From Streptomyces violascens (GTDB lineage Bacteria; Actinomycetota; Actinomycetes; Streptomycetales; Streptomycetaceae), in contig NZ_BMUA01000004.1 in NCBI RefSeq assembly GCF_014649955.1, forward strand, positions 248,001 to 312,000: a stretch of 64,000 nucleotides of DNA. The letters run 5' to 3'. The notes beneath the pieces were generated by a model that was given only the letters and a program-made list of their open reading frames with translations, had not been told where the DNA came from and searched no databases. Positions 54,148 through 63,501 of this stretch are shown piece after piece (within the stretch, counting starts at the first letter, position 1; each line of letters begins with the position of its first letter). The translations under genes and the position numbers were made by a program.

Positions 54148-54369
54148 TCAGCCGCCGCGCCCGGCCGCCCGAACCGGCGCGGGTTGCTCCGTACGCGCGA
54201 TCCGGGTGACGCGTCGGACTGCGCGCCCCGGCAGCGGAAGCGGCAGCCCCGGCAGGCCGTCGACGCTGGTCGCGATGTGGTCCTTCTTCTCGAAGTACGC
54301 GCTCAGGCTGTCGTCGTCCTCGCGCGCGAACCGCTTGGCGTGCAGGTCGCGGTCCTCGTCGTACGTCAT
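54148..54369 (-). CDS. Small charged hypothetical protein
   Basis: 73 residues from ATG 54369 (MTYDEDRDLHAKRFAREDDD...YFEKKDHIATSVDGLPGL, then arginine-rich). No family recognised. It lies 16 nt upstream of the transpeptidase gene on the same strand and could be in its transcript. The ribosome site is weak, so the start is uncertain. Confidence 0.45.
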   Translation of the reverse strand: MTYDEDRDLHAKRFAREDDDSLSAYFEKKDHIATSVDGLPGLPLPLPGRAVRRVTRIARTEQPAPVRAAGRGG

Positions 54370-54562
54370 GTTCGGCACCGCGCATCCGCAGGTGTCGCCG
54401 AAGACCGGCTCGCCCCTGCCGTGCACGCGAAGGATCCCGGAAGGTCCTGAGGCGTCCGTCCATGCGTTCGTAGGTCCTGCCCACGGGCCGGATTGTCCGC
54501 CGCCAAGAGCGGGGGCGGCAGGGCATTTCAGCCCGTGGGATGCGGATGGGCCATGCAGTGCG

Positions 54563-54600
54563 TTGACAGAACATACGGAGCACTGCATAGTTATGCCTAT
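54563..54600 (+). promoter_or_regulatory. argH promoter with ArgR box
   Basis: -35 TTGACA (54563-54568), 17-nt spacer, -10 CATAGT (54586-54591). CTGCATAGTTATGCCTATCA over the -10 is nearly the same as TGCGTATAGTCATGCCATCA of the argC promoter. The leader after it is about 120 nt. Confidence 0.7.
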
Positions 54601-54652
54601 CACCGAGATCGCCGCCAGGCGCGACTTCATGTGAGCGTGACCCGTTATACGG

Positions 54653-54685
54653 CCGCCTCCCCGTTCCTCCGCGGCGGGGAGGCGG
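54653..54685 (+). promoter_or_regulatory. Hairpin in the argH leader
   Basis: CCGCCTCCCCG (54653-54663) pairs with CGGGGAGGCGG (54675-54685), 11 bp with an 11-nt loop, ending 20 nt before the argH ribosome site GAGGAG. No U-tract; may control elongation or translation. Confidence 0.5.
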
Positions 54686-54715
54686 TGGCACATCCATCCC
54701 TTCTGAGGAGCTTGA

Positions 54716-56146
<1,431 letters not shown>

Positions 56147-56171
56147 GTCCGTCGGGGGCGGCTGAATCGAC

Positions 56172-56210
56172 AGCCCGAGTGAGACGTTTGTGTCTCACTC
56201 GGGCTATGGT
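56172..56210 (+). promoter_or_regulatory. TetR operator and leaderless promoter
   Basis: A 14-bp perfect inverted repeat (AGCCCGAGTGAGAC at 56172-56185, complement at 56192-56205) with a 6-nt centre is followed at once by -10 TATGGT (56205-56210), which ends 6 nt before the TetR ATG. The repeat covers the -35, so binding would block the TetR-MFS operon. It could also end argH transcripts. Confidence 0.75.
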
Positions 56211-56216
56211 TGTCTC

Positions 56217-56768
56217 ATGACCGTGGATCGAGACCAGGTGCTCCGCACCGCCGCCGCCCTCCTCACCCGTAAAGCCACCGCCACCATGGACGAGGTGGCG
56301 CGCGCGGCCGGAATCGGCCGGGCCACCCTCCATCGCCACTTCGCCGGACGGGAAGCCCTGGTCAGAGCCCTCGAAGAGCTCGGCATCCGGGAGCTGGAGG
56401 GCGCCCTGGACAAGGCCCGGCTCGACGAGGGCGACGCCTCGGATGCGCTGCGTCGCATGGTCGCCGAGGTCGAGCCCGTCGCGGGCCTCCTCGCCTTCCT
56501 CGTCACCGAGAACCAGCTCTTCGAGGGCGAGCAGATGAACGCGGGCTGGGCCCGCATCGACGCCCGCGTCTCCGTACTCTTCAAGCGCGGCCAGGAGCGG
56601 GGCGAGTTCCGCATCGACCTCACCCCGGCCTGGCTCACCGAGGCCCTGTACGGGCTGATCGGCGCGGGCGCCTGGGCCGTGCAGGACGGCCGGGTCGCCG
56701 CCAAGGACTTCCAGTACATGATCGCCGAGTTGCTGCTCGGCGGCGTACGGCGGAGCGTGGAGAAGTGA
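56217..56768 (+). CDS. TetR-family transcriptional repressor
   Basis: 183 residues. DNA-binding domain TAAALLTRKATATMDEVARAAGIGRATLHRHFAGREALV (about 11-50), then the helical ligand domain. It is the first gene of a unit with the MFS pump, overlapping it by 4 nt, and has a perfect palindrome over its promoter. It should repress both genes until a pump substrate binds. ATG 56217 has no ribosome site and fits a leaderless mRNA. Confidence 0.92.
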   Translation: MTVDRDQVLRTAAALLTRKATATMDEVARAAGIGRATLHRHFAGREALVRALEELGIRELEGALDKARLDEGDASDALRRMVAEVEPVAGLLAFLVTENQLFEGEQMNAGWARIDARVSVLFKRGQERGEFRIDLTPAWLTEALYGLIGAGAWAVQDGRVAAKDFQYMIAELLLGGVRRSVEK

Positions 56769-58300
56769 CCGCAACCGAACCGCGGGAGCACCACGCCGTC
56801 GGCCGGATGGGCCGCTGGCTCGCGCTCGCGGTGCTCGTCCTCGCCGTGCTGCTCGTGGCCGTCGACGCCACCGTGCTCGGCCTCGCCACGCCCTTCCTCA
56901 GCGAGGACCTCAAACCGTCCGGCACCCAGCTGCTGTGGATCGGCGACGTCTACTCGTTCATCATCGCCGGACTGCTCGTCTCGATGGGCAGCCTCGGCGA
57001 CCGGATCGGCCGCAAGAAACTGCTGCTCCTGGGCGCCGTGGCGTTCGGTGCGGTGTCCGTGCTCAACGCGTACGCATCGAGCCCGGAGATGATGATCCTG
57101 GCGCGGGCGCTGCTCGGCGTCGCGGGCGCGACCCTGATGCCGTCCACGCTCGCCCTGATCCGCAACATCTTCCACGACCCCCGGGAGCGCAGCCTCGCCG
57201 TGGGCATCTGGGGCGCCGCCGCCTCCGCGGGCGCGGCGGTCGGCCCGGTCGTCGGCGGGTTCCTCCTGGAGAACTTCTGGTGGGGCTCGGTCTTCCTCAT
57301 CAACCTGCCGGTGATGGCCGTCCTGGTCCTGGTCGGCATCAAGCTGCTCCCCGAGTCGCGCGACCCGAATCCCGGTCCCTGGGACCTCATCAGCGTCGGG
57401 CTCTCGATGGTCGGCATGGTCGCCGTGGTGTACGCGGTGAAGGAGGCCGCGGTCAACGGGTTCCGCTGGGACATCGCGGTGTCGGCCGTGCTCGGCATCG
57501 CGGCCCTCGTCTGGTTCGTACGCCGTCAGCGCACCCTGGATTCGCCGCTCCTGGACATCCGGCTCTTCCACCACCGGGGGTTCTCCGGGGCCGTACTGGC
57601 CGACCTGCTGACCATCCTCGGCCTGTCGGGGCTGGTGTTCTTCCTCTCCCAGTTCCTCCAGCTGGTCCAGGGGCGCTCGCCGTTGGAGGCCGGGCTCATC
57701 GAACTGCCCGCCGCCGTCGGCGCGGTGGGTGCGGGGCTCGCGGCCGGCACGATCGCCCGGCGGGCCTCCGTGCGCAGCGCGGTCTCCGGCGGCCTCACGG
57801 CGGTCGCCCTGGCGCTGGCCGCCTGTGTGGCGCTCGGCGCGGACACGCGGGTGGTGTCCCTGGGCATCGCCCTGTTCGTGGGCGGGCTCGGCGCGGGCCT
57901 CGCCTTCACGGTGACGGCCGACGTCATCCTCTCCAGCGTCCCCAAGGAGCAGGCGGGCGCGGCATCGGCGGTCTCCGAGACCGCGTACGAACTCGGTGCG
58001 GCTCTCGGGATCGCGCTGCTGGGTTCGGTGGTGACCGGCATCTACCGGGGCTTCGAGACCCCGCCGGGCGTCCCCGCGGACGTCGCCACCCAGGCCCACG
58101 ACTCGCTCGGCGGCGCGGTGGAAGCGGCGGTACACCTCCCACCCGCACAGGCGTCGGCGATGCTGTCCGCGGCGCGGGACGCGTTCACGTCCGGCTTCCA
58201 GACGGCTGCGGCGGTGGGTTCGGTGGTCCTGTTCGCCACGGCGATCGCAGCGTGGTTCCTTCTGCGCGGCCAGAAACTCGCCGACGGAATCGAACACTGA
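56765..58300 (+). CDS. MFS drug efflux transporter, DHA2 (14-TM) family
   Basis: 511 residues with 14 hydrophobic segments. MFS motif A is GSLGDRIGRKKLLLLG near 75; motif C (ALIRNIF...GIWGAAASAGAAVGPVVGGFLLE) near 160-180 marks drug antiporters of the QacA/LfrA type. An acidic residue in VDATVLGLATPFL of the first helix is usual for cation pumps. GTG overlaps the TetR stop. Proton-driven export of lipophilic or cationic drugs is likely. Confidence 0.92.
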   Translation: MTATEPREHHAVGRMGRWLALAVLVLAVLLVAVDATVLGLATPFLSEDLKPSGTQLLWIGDVYSFIIAGLLVSMGSLGDRIGRKKLLLLGAVAFGAVSVLNAYASSPEMMILARALLGVAGATLMPSTLALIRNIFHDPRERSLAVGIWGAAASAGAAVGPVVGGFLLENFWWGSVFLINLPVMAVLVLVGIKLLPESRDPNPGPWDLISVGLSMVGMVAVVYAVKEAAVNGFRWDIAVSAVLGIAALVWFVRRQRTLDSPLLDIRLFHHRGFSGAVLADLLTILGLSGLVFFLSQFLQLVQGRSPLEAGLIELPAAVGAVGAGLAAGTIARRASVRSAVSGGLTAVALALAACVALGADTRVVSLGIALFVGGLGAGLAFTVTADVILSSVPKEQAGAASAVSETAYELGAALGIALLGSVVTGIYRGFETPPGVPADVATQAHDSLGGAVEAAVHLPPAQASAMLSAARDAFTSGFQTAAAVGSVVLFATAIAAWFLLRGQKLADGIEH

Positions 58301-58302
58301 GC

Positions 58303-58360
58303 CTGCCGGGTGCTGCTGGGGGTGCGTCCTGACCCCCCTGATCCAGCAGGGGGCGGGCAG
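58303..58360. terminator. Inverted repeats after the MFS gene
   Basis: CTGCC (58303) pairs with GGCAG (58356) and CTGCTGG (58313-58319) with CCAGCAG (58343-58349); the loop contains G- and C-runs. It lies right after the MFS stop in the 201-nt gap before the convergent acyltransferase. The rest of the gap (to 58500) has more G/C-run repeats and no gene. Confidence 0.5.
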
Positions 58361-58501
58361 AGCATCTTGCCGAGGGGCGCTCTCCAACTCGCCCGAACCC
58401 ACCGGGGCGTGGGGCCGCCCCTGGCGGGGCCGGCCCCCAACTCCCCGTAAGGTCAAGGGAGTTCAGGGGGCACCCTGAGGTTCAGCCCCCGGAAAGCGGG
58501 G

Positions 58502-59173
58502 CTAGGCCGCCTTGGCCTTGGTGGCGTACATGTCTACGTACTCCTGCCCGGACAGCCGCATGACCTCCGCCATCACCGAGTCCGTCACCGCCCGCAGCAC
58601 GTACCGGTCTCGGTCCATGCCCTCGTAGCGGGAGAACTCCATCGGCTCGCCGAAGCGGACCGTCACCTTGCCGGGACGCGGCATGCCCGCACCGCCCGGC
58701 TGGAGCTTGTCCGTGCCGACCACCGCGAAGGGCACGACGGGCGCGCCCGTCATCAGGGTGAGCCGTGCGACGCCCGTGCGGCCCCGGTACAGGCGGCCGT
58801 CGGGGGAGCGGGTGCCCTCCGGGTAGATGCCGAACATCTGCCCGGACTCCAGGACGCGGCGGCCCGTCATCAGCGCGGCCACACCGCCGTTGGCGCCGTC
58901 CCGGTCGACCGGGATCATGCCGACGCCGGTGAAGAACCAGGCCATGAGGCGGCCCTTGAACCCCTTGCCCGTGACGTACTCGTCCTTGCCGATGAAGGAC
59001 ACCTGCCGGTCGCACACGATGGGCAGCACGATCGAGTCGATGAACGTCACGTGGTTGCCGGCGAGGATCACTGGACCGGTGCCCGGGATGTTCTCGGCGC
59101 CTTCCACCTGTGGGCGGAACATCAGGCGCATGATCGGTCCGAGCACTGCCTTGATGAGCGCGAAGCGGGACAA
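58502..59173 (-). CDS. 1-acyl-sn-glycerol-3-phosphate acyltransferase (PlsC-like)
   Basis: 223 residues from TTG 59173, with GGAGGG 5 nt upstream and homology starting there. Motif I is NHVTFID at 40-46, motif III YPEGTRS at 117-123, and FIGKDEY near 60 is motif II-like. Transfers a fatty acyl group to lysophosphatidate at the inner membrane. An upstream extension to 59335 is open but unsupported. Divergent from glpQ1, with which it shares lipid/glycerophosphate themes. Confidence 0.9.
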   Translation of the reverse strand: MSRFALIKAVLGPIMRLMFRPQVEGAENIPGTGPVILAGNHVTFIDSIVLPIVCDRQVSFIGKDEYVTGKGFKGRLMAWFFTGVGMIPVDRDGANGGVAALMTGRRVLESGQMFGIYPEGTRSPDGRLYRGRTGVARLTLMTGAPVVPFAVVGTDKLQPGGAGMPRPGKVTVRFGEPMEFSRYEGMDRDRYVLRAVTDSVMAEVMRLSGQEYVDMYATKAKAA

Positions 59174-59259
59174 CGGGCCCTCCGGAGTCGTCTGGGTGGG
59201 GGTGGGATGTCTGTGCAGGTGAGGACGATACTCGCGGGCCGCCGCTGATCGCACATCGG

Positions 59260-59303
59260 GTTCACGAAGTGGATACGCACTGTTGACATGTGTTTGCGCC
59301 AGG
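59260..59303 (+). promoter_or_regulatory. Candidate PHO box of glpQ1
   Basis: Four consecutive 11-nt units: GTTCACGAAGT, GGATACGCACT, GTTGACATGTG, TTTGCGCCAGG. Units 1 and 3 match the Streptomyces PhoP direct-repeat form GTTCACC-N4 in 6 and 5 of the first 7 positions. They lie 137-180 nt before glpQ1 in the divergent gap. Confidence 0.6.
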
Positions 59304-59439
59304 TTCGGCCCGCCTTCGTCCCCGTGTACCCCCAAAGCATCCCGCTTTTCAGCTCGGTCCGCCTACGCTCGTCTCCTCGCTTTGACAGGTGCGGGACATA
59401 TGCACAACACCAGTGGGAACAGACGACCGAGGAGTGTTC

Positions 59440-60600
59440 ATGACTGACGGCGAGCGGATGAGCCCCGGACGGCGCACCGTGCTCGGGGCGGCGGGCGCGG
59501 CCGTCCTCGGCACCGCGGCCACCGGGCTCGCGGGGGCGCCGGCTTCGGCCGCCCAGCGCCACGGCGGCGGCCCGGCCGCCTACCGAGACCTGCCCGTTCC
59601 GTACGTCATCGGACACCGCGGCACCGCCGGTTACCGGCCCGAGCACACGCTCGGCTCCTACCAGCACGCCCTCGACCTCGGTGCCCATGTCATCGAGCAG
59701 GACCTGGTGCCCACCAAGGACGGCCACCTGGTGTGCCGCCACGAGAACGACATCTCGGCCACGACGAACGTCTCCGACCACCCCGAGTTCGCGTCCCGCA
59801 GGACGACCAAGACCGTCGACGGCACAGCCATCACCGGCTGGTTCACGGAGGACTTCACGCTCGCCGAGCTGAAGACCCTGCGCGCCAAGGAGCGCATACC
59901 GGGCAACCGCCAGCACAACACCCTGTACGACGGCCGCTGGGACGTGCCCACCTTCGAAGAGGTCCTGCGCTGGGCGCAGGAGCAGGGCCGCCGCCTCGGC
60001 CGCCGGATCTGGCTGCACTCCGAGACCAAGCACCCCACCTACTTCCGCGGCATCGGACTGCCCCTGGAGGACCGGGTCGCCGCCCTCCTGCGCCGCTACG
60101 GCCGCCACCGCGCCGACTCCCCGCAGTTCCTCGAATCCTTCGAGCCCAGCAGCATCCAGCGCCTGGCGAAGCTGGTCGGCACGCCTTCGGTGGTGCTGCT
60201 CTCCAACGCGGGCACCAAGCCCTGGGACTTCGTGGTCAGCGGCGACCCCCGCACCGTCGACGACCTGGTCGAGCCCGCCGGCCTGAAGTGGATCGCCTCG
60301 TACGCCCAGGGCATCGGCCCCACCCTGGACCTGATCATCCCCAAGGACGCGTCGGGCCGGCTGACCAAGCCCACCAGCCTCGTCCACGACGCTCACGCGC
60401 AGGGGCTGATCCTGCACCCGTACACGATGCGCAACGAGAACACCTTCCTGCCCGCCGACTTCCGGCGCGGCACCGACCCCAACGCCTACGGGGACGCTTT
60501 CGGGGCATTCAAGACGTACTTCGCGACCGGTATCGACGCGGTGTTCTCCGACAACGCGGACACCGCGCTGCTCGCCGCCGCCGACTTCCGCAAGCGCTGA
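59440..60600 (+). CDS. glpQ1: Tat-exported glycerophosphodiester phosphodiesterase
   Basis: 386 residues. Tat signal with RR (SPGRRTVLGAAGAAVLGTAA, cleaved near ASA-A). The GDPD core starts with YVIGHRGTAGYRPEHT: His59, Arg60 and Glu68; Glu86, Asp88 and His101 (IEQDLVPTKDG...CRHE) complete the metal and acid-base site. Releases glycerol 3-phosphate from glycerophosphodiesters outside the cell. GAGGAG is 5 nt before ATG 59440. By position it matches glpQ1 (SCO1565 as I recall), which is controlled by PhoP and carbon source. Confidence 0.93.
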   Translation: MTDGERMSPGRRTVLGAAGAAVLGTAATGLAGAPASAAQRHGGGPAAYRDLPVPYVIGHRGTAGYRPEHTLGSYQHALDLGAHVIEQDLVPTKDGHLVCRHENDISATTNVSDHPEFASRRTTKTVDGTAITGWFTEDFTLAELKTLRAKERIPGNRQHNTLYDGRWDVPTFEEVLRWAQEQGRRLGRRIWLHSETKHPTYFRGIGLPLEDRVAALLRRYGRHRADSPQFLESFEPSSIQRLAKLVGTPSVVLLSNAGTKPWDFVVSGDPRTVDDLVEPAGLKWIASYAQGIGPTLDLIIPKDASGRLTKPTSLVHDAHAQGLILHPYTMRNENTFLPADFRRGTDPNAYGDAFGAFKTYFATGIDAVFSDNADTALLAAADFRKR

Positions 60601-60638
60601 CGTTCCAACCCTCTTCACCCACGTACGAGTGAGAAGTG

Positions 60639-60668
60639 CCCGCCGCGGAAACCGGCTTCCGCGGCGGG
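60639..60668 (+). terminator. Terminator of glpQ1
   Basis: 12-bp perfect stem (CCCGCCGCGGAA at 60639-60650, complement at 60657-60668), 38 nt after the glpQ1 stop. Its position just before the next gene argues against a start for that gene at 60636. Confidence 0.8.
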
Positions 60669-60683
60669 TGCGTCCCGCCCGGC

Positions 60684-61178
60684 ATGGATCTCGTCACAGA
60701 GCTCAGCCCGCTCGTCGCCGCCGAGGCCGCGGCCGAGGCGCCCGGCACCGGGATGGATGCCGCCGACCTCGAACAGGCCGTCTGGCTAAGGCTGTTGGAG
60801 CAGCACCCGGCGGACCCGGTGCACTGGGTCCGCACCGCCGTACGGGCCGAGGCGCGCCGCGCCCGCCGGCTGCGGCGCCAGGAACGGCCGTACGGCAGCG
60901 CCCCCGCCGCCGACCCGGACCCCGGGCCCGAACTCGCCGCCATCACCGCCGAGCGGCGCCGCATCCTGCACGCGGCGATCGGCCGCACTCCGGGCAACTG
61001 CCCCCGTCTGCTGGCCGCGCTGCTCTCGCCCGAGGACCCCACCTACCGGGAAATCGCAGGGGAGTTGGATATCTCACAGGGCAGCCTGGGGCCGATGCGT
61101 TCCCGTTGCCTGGGATGCCTGCGCAGAATGCTGGCGGCGGAGGTTGCCGCTCCTGAACTCGGGGGAAAGGAGCGGTAG
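60684..61178 (+). CDS. Minimal sigma-70-like protein
   Basis: About 164 residues from ATG 60684. The C-terminal part is sigma region 4-like (PRLLAALLSPEDPTYREIAGELDISQGSLGPMRSRCLGCLRRM). The N-terminal half (MDAADLEQAVWLRLLEQ...DPVHWVRTAVRAEARRARRLRR) is a reduced region 2 with a short linker. It may be an ECF sigma factor of a divergent Streptomyces group, or a DNA-binding regulator derived from one. No anti-sigma gene is adjacent. No ribosome site is visible. Confidence 0.78.
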   Translation: MDLVTELSPLVAAEAAAEAPGTGMDAADLEQAVWLRLLEQHPADPVHWVRTAVRAEARRARRLRRQERPYGSAPAADPDPGPELAAITAERRRILHAAIGRTPGNCPRLLAALLSPEDPTYREIAGELDISQGSLGPMRSRCLGCLRRMLAAEVAAPELGGKER

Positions 61179-61214
61179 ACAACCGGGGACCAGTTGAGCG
61201 AGAGGCATGCACAC

Positions 61215-61718
61215 ATGGGCATGAGCGTGACCATCTCTGCGGCCGGCGCACAGGATGCCGAGCAGATACTGAAGCTGCAGTACCTCTGCTACCAGAGCGA
61301 GGCCGAGCTCTACGGCGACTACTCGATCGAACCCCTCACCCAGACCCTCGAAGGCCTTCGGGCCGAACTCTCCACGGGATACGCCCTGGTGGCGCGGCTC
61401 GGCGACGAGGTCGTCGCCTCGGTGCGGGGTTCTGTCGACGAGTCCGGCACCGGTCGCATCGACAAGCTGATCGTTCATCCCCGGATGCAGGGGCACGGGC
61501 TCGGCGGGCGCCTTCTCAACGCCATCGAGGCCCACTTCGCGGCTGAGTTCGCAGCGAAGCGGTTCCGGTTGTTCACCGGTCATCGCAGCGAGTCGAATCT
61601 GCGGCTGTACCTTCGGCACGGGTACGCGGCTGTCGGCAGGGAGCAGGTCAGCGCGCGGCTTTCCCTCATCACCCTTGAGAAGGATGCGGCGGCCCAGGAG
61701 TTCGCCGCGAGCGCCTAG
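61215..61718 (+). CDS. GNAT-family N-acetyltransferase
   Basis: 167 residues from ATG 61215 with GAGAGG upstream. The acetyl-CoA loop is MQGHGLGGRLL in KLIVHPRMQGHGLGGRLLNA; RLFTGHRSESNLRLYLRHGY follows. Substrate unknown. It ends at the stop of the convergent membrane protein gene (4-nt overlap). Confidence 0.88.
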   Translation: MGMSVTISAAGAQDAEQILKLQYLCYQSEAELYGDYSIEPLTQTLEGLRAELSTGYALVARLGDEVVASVRGSVDESGTGRIDKLIVHPRMQGHGLGGRLLNAIEAHFAAEFAAKRFRLFTGHRSESNLRLYLRHGYAAVGREQVSARLSLITLEKDAAAQEFAASA

Positions 61719-62131
61719 CGCTTGGCGCGCCTCAGCCACAGCATCCCGAGGACCGGCAGGATCACCGGGATGAAGAGGTAGCCCATTCCGTAGTCCGACC
61801 ACACCGTCGCGTCCGGGAAGGCCGAGGCGTCCGCCAGGGTCCAGGTGCCGACGATCAGGACGAAGAGGAGCTCCGCCGCGCAGCACACCAGCGCTGCCCG
61901 GCGGGCCTTCTCGCCGCCGCGCACCAGCGAGTACGTGATGAAGCCGTACACGCAGGCCGCGATCGCGGACAGGACGTACGCCAGGGGTGCCTTGCCGAAG
62001 TCCAGGACCGTCTGGACGATCGAGCGGGACGCGGCGGCCACGGTGAACACCCCGTAGAACCAGACAAGCACCCGGCCGGGCCCGGAGCCGAGCTTGTGGT
62101 CGGGCGTGGTGTCAGTGGCGGACTCGGTCAC
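61715..62131 (-). CDS. Conserved four-helix membrane protein
   Basis: 138 residues from GTG 62131 with GGGAGG 6 nt upstream. Four hydrophobic segments (about 20-40, 50-70, 78-98 and 112-132), no enzyme motif. Actinobacteria-specific by appearance. Second gene of a pair with the next membrane protein, 2 nt apart. Confidence 0.78.
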   Translation of the reverse strand: MTESATDTTPDHKLGSGPGRVLVWFYGVFTVAAASRSIVQTVLDFGKAPLAYVLSAIAACVYGFITYSLVRGGEKARRAALVCCAAELLFVLIVGTWTLADASAFPDATVWSDYGMGYLFIPVILPVLGMLWLRRAKR

Positions 62132-62133
62132 GG

Positions 62134-62493
62134 TCAGCCTCCCCAGATGTCGTAGAGACGCACTTCGAGCACCGCGAGGACCACCGCGCCGGCCGAGACC
62201 GTCACCGAGCCCCACTTGGTGCGCTCGGAGAGCGAGAGGAACCCGGCGGCCGGTACGGCCGCGAACGCGCCCGCCAGATAGGCGATGAAGATCGCGACGC
62301 CCTGCTCGGGCTTCTCGCCGCGTCCGAGTTGCACGAGCCCGACCACCAGCTGCGCAAGGGCGAGGACGGTGACCACGGCCATGCCGATGAAGTGCCAGTC
62401 CTTGGTGGGCTGGTCCCGGTAGGCGGCGAATCCGCACCAGGCTGCGAGGACGAGGGCCGCGGCGGCGACCGCGACCGTCAGGGCGTCGAGCAT
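62134..62493 (-). CDS. Conserved small membrane protein
   Basis: 119 residues from ATG 62493. Four hydrophobic segments (LTVAVAAAALVLAAWCGFAA, MAVVTVLALAQLVVGLV, VAIFIAYLAGAFAAVPAAGF, VSAGAVVLAVLEVRL). No recognised function. First gene of a two-gene unit; the pair may form one membrane complex. Confidence 0.78.
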   Translation of the reverse strand: MLDALTVAVAAAALVLAAWCGFAAYRDQPTKDWHFIGMAVVTVLALAQLVVGLVQLGRGEKPEQGVAIFIAYLAGAFAAVPAAGFLSLSERTKWGSVTVSAGAVVLAVLEVRLYDIWGG

Positions 62494-62564
62494 GGGGTCG
62501 AGGGTATTACGGGCCGAAAGGCCCGATGCGCCGACCCCCACCCCCGCACGTGGGGTCGGTCGGC

Positions 62565-63251
62565 ATGAAGATCCATGCCGAAGCCCTCCTGTTCGACAAT
62601 GACGGAACCCTCGTCTCCTCCATGGCGTCCGTCACCCGCTGCTGGACGACCTGGGCCCAGGAGTACGGGATCACCGCCGAGGACTTCGGGCGTGTGGAAC
62701 TCCACGGCCGTCCGGCCGTCGAGATCGTGGCCGGTCTGCTGCCCGCCGACGTCGTACCCGAGGCGCTCGCCCGCATCGAGCAGCTGGAGGTCGAGGACGT
62801 CGCCGGGGGAGCGGTGCTGCTGCCCTGTACCGCCGCGCTGCTCGCCTCGCCTCCCTCCCCCAAGTTCTCGGCCTCGCTCGAACAGGGAGGTGCCCCCATC
62901 CGCTGGGCCGTGGTCACCTCGGCCACCCGCAGGCTGGGCGAGGCCCGGCTCACCGAGGCCGGCATCCGGCCCCAGAACCTGATATCCGCCGACGCCATCA
63001 CCCGGGGCAAGCCCGACCCCGAGCCGTTCCTGCTCGCGGCGGCCCGGCTCGGCGTGGATCCGGCGCGCTGCGTGGTGTTCGAGGACGCCCCGGCCGGGCT
63101 CGCGGCCGGGCGCGCGGCGGGCATGACGACCGTGGCCTTGACCACAACGCACCGGGCCGAGGAGCTCGTCGCCGACGTGGTCGTGAAGGATCTCTCGGCG
63201 GTGTCCGCGCAGGCCACGGCCGGTGGCGTGGAGATCACCACGGCGGAGTGA
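62565..63251 (+). CDS. HAD-superfamily sugar-phosphatase-like hydrolase with a repeat-derived insert
   Basis: 228 residues. HAD motif I is LLFDNDGTLVSS (8-19; Asp11 and Asp13), motif II WAVVTSATRRL, motif III Lys in RGKPDPEPF, motif IV VVFEDAPAGLAAG. This is the beta-phosphoglucomutase/sugar phosphatase subgroup, cytoplasmic. Between ALLAS and RWAVVT, where relatives have a short turn, an in-frame insert of about 15 residues (PPSPKFSASLEQGGAPI) is encoded by a dispersed repeat at 62856-62900. ATG 62565 fits homology. Confidence 0.87.
   Translation: MKIHAEALLFDNDGTLVSSMASVTRCWTTWAQEYGITAEDFGRVELHGRPAVEIVAGLLPADVVPEALARIEQLEVEDVAGGAVLLPCTAALLASPPSPKFSASLEQGGAPIRWAVVTSATRRLGEARLTEAGIRPQNLISADAITRGKPDPEPFLLAAARLGVDPARCVVFEDAPAGLAAGRAAGMTTVALTTTHRAEELVADVVVKDLSAVSAQATAGGVEITTAE
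62856..62900 (+). repeat. Dispersed palindromic repeat, copy B, inside the HAD gene
   Basis: Shares CCCCCAAGTTCTCGG, CGAACAGGG and CCCCCATC with copy A at 17903-17945. It has no stop in this frame and its length keeps the downstream HAD motifs in phase. Confidence 0.75.
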
Positions 63252-63270
63252 GCCCGTCCGTATGGCAGTC

Positions 63271-63299
63271 CAGGGATGTCCGGTATTCGGACATCCCTG
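63271..63299 (+). terminator. Terminator of the HAD gene
   Basis: 12-bp perfect stem (CAGGGATGTCCG at 63271-63282, complement at 63288-63299), 5-nt loop, followed by ATCTGTTTCTG. It separates the HAD gene from the metN leader. Confidence 0.8.
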
Positions 63300-63334
63300 A
63301 TCTGTTTCTGATCGCTTCTGCTTTACTTGCCCGC

Positions 63335-63421
63335 ATGACCACGACGAGCAGCCGCACCCTTGCGACCGAGGCGAAGATGACGCCCGGTGCTCGTTGTATG
63401 TGTCGAATGTGCGCCTTCTGA
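63335..63421 (+). CDS. Cys/Met-rich leader peptide upstream of metN
   Basis: 28 codons, ATG to TGA, too small for usual gene calls. The peptide ends [10 protein letters not shown], so three Cys and two Met codons lie in the last eight codons. TTTACT (63322-63327) ends 7 nt before the ATG, which fits a leaderless mRNA. Known actinobacterial leader peptides with Cys runs sense cysteinyl-tRNA by ribosome stalling and control sulfur genes. The next gene, 196 nt on, is a methionine ABC transporter ATPase, so control by Cys or Met supply is likely. Internal ATG 63377 would give 14 residues. Confidence 0.65.
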   Translation: MTTTSSRTLATEAKMTPGARCMCRMCAF

Positions 63422-63471
63422 GGGCCCCCGCCTGAGCCTCGCGCCCCGAAGCGAGACCATGTCGGCCGCGT

Positions 63472-63501
63472 CCGAATCCGTAGCACGACCTACGCATTCG
63501 G
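63472..63501 (+). promoter_or_regulatory. Hairpin between the leader peptide and metN
   Basis: CCGAAT-C-CGTAG pairs with CTACG-C-ATTCGG around a 6-nt loop, 51 nt after the leader stop. A smaller hairpin (CTCGC/GCGAG, 63438-63455) precedes it. The rest of 63252-63617 has no gene. These are the candidate switching structures. Confidence 0.5.

Noticed and set aside
59174-59335. N-terminal extension of the acyltransferase to GTG/ATG at 59335
   Set aside because: The extension crosses the PHO-box-like repeats and lacks similarity; TTG 59173 has a good ribosome site.
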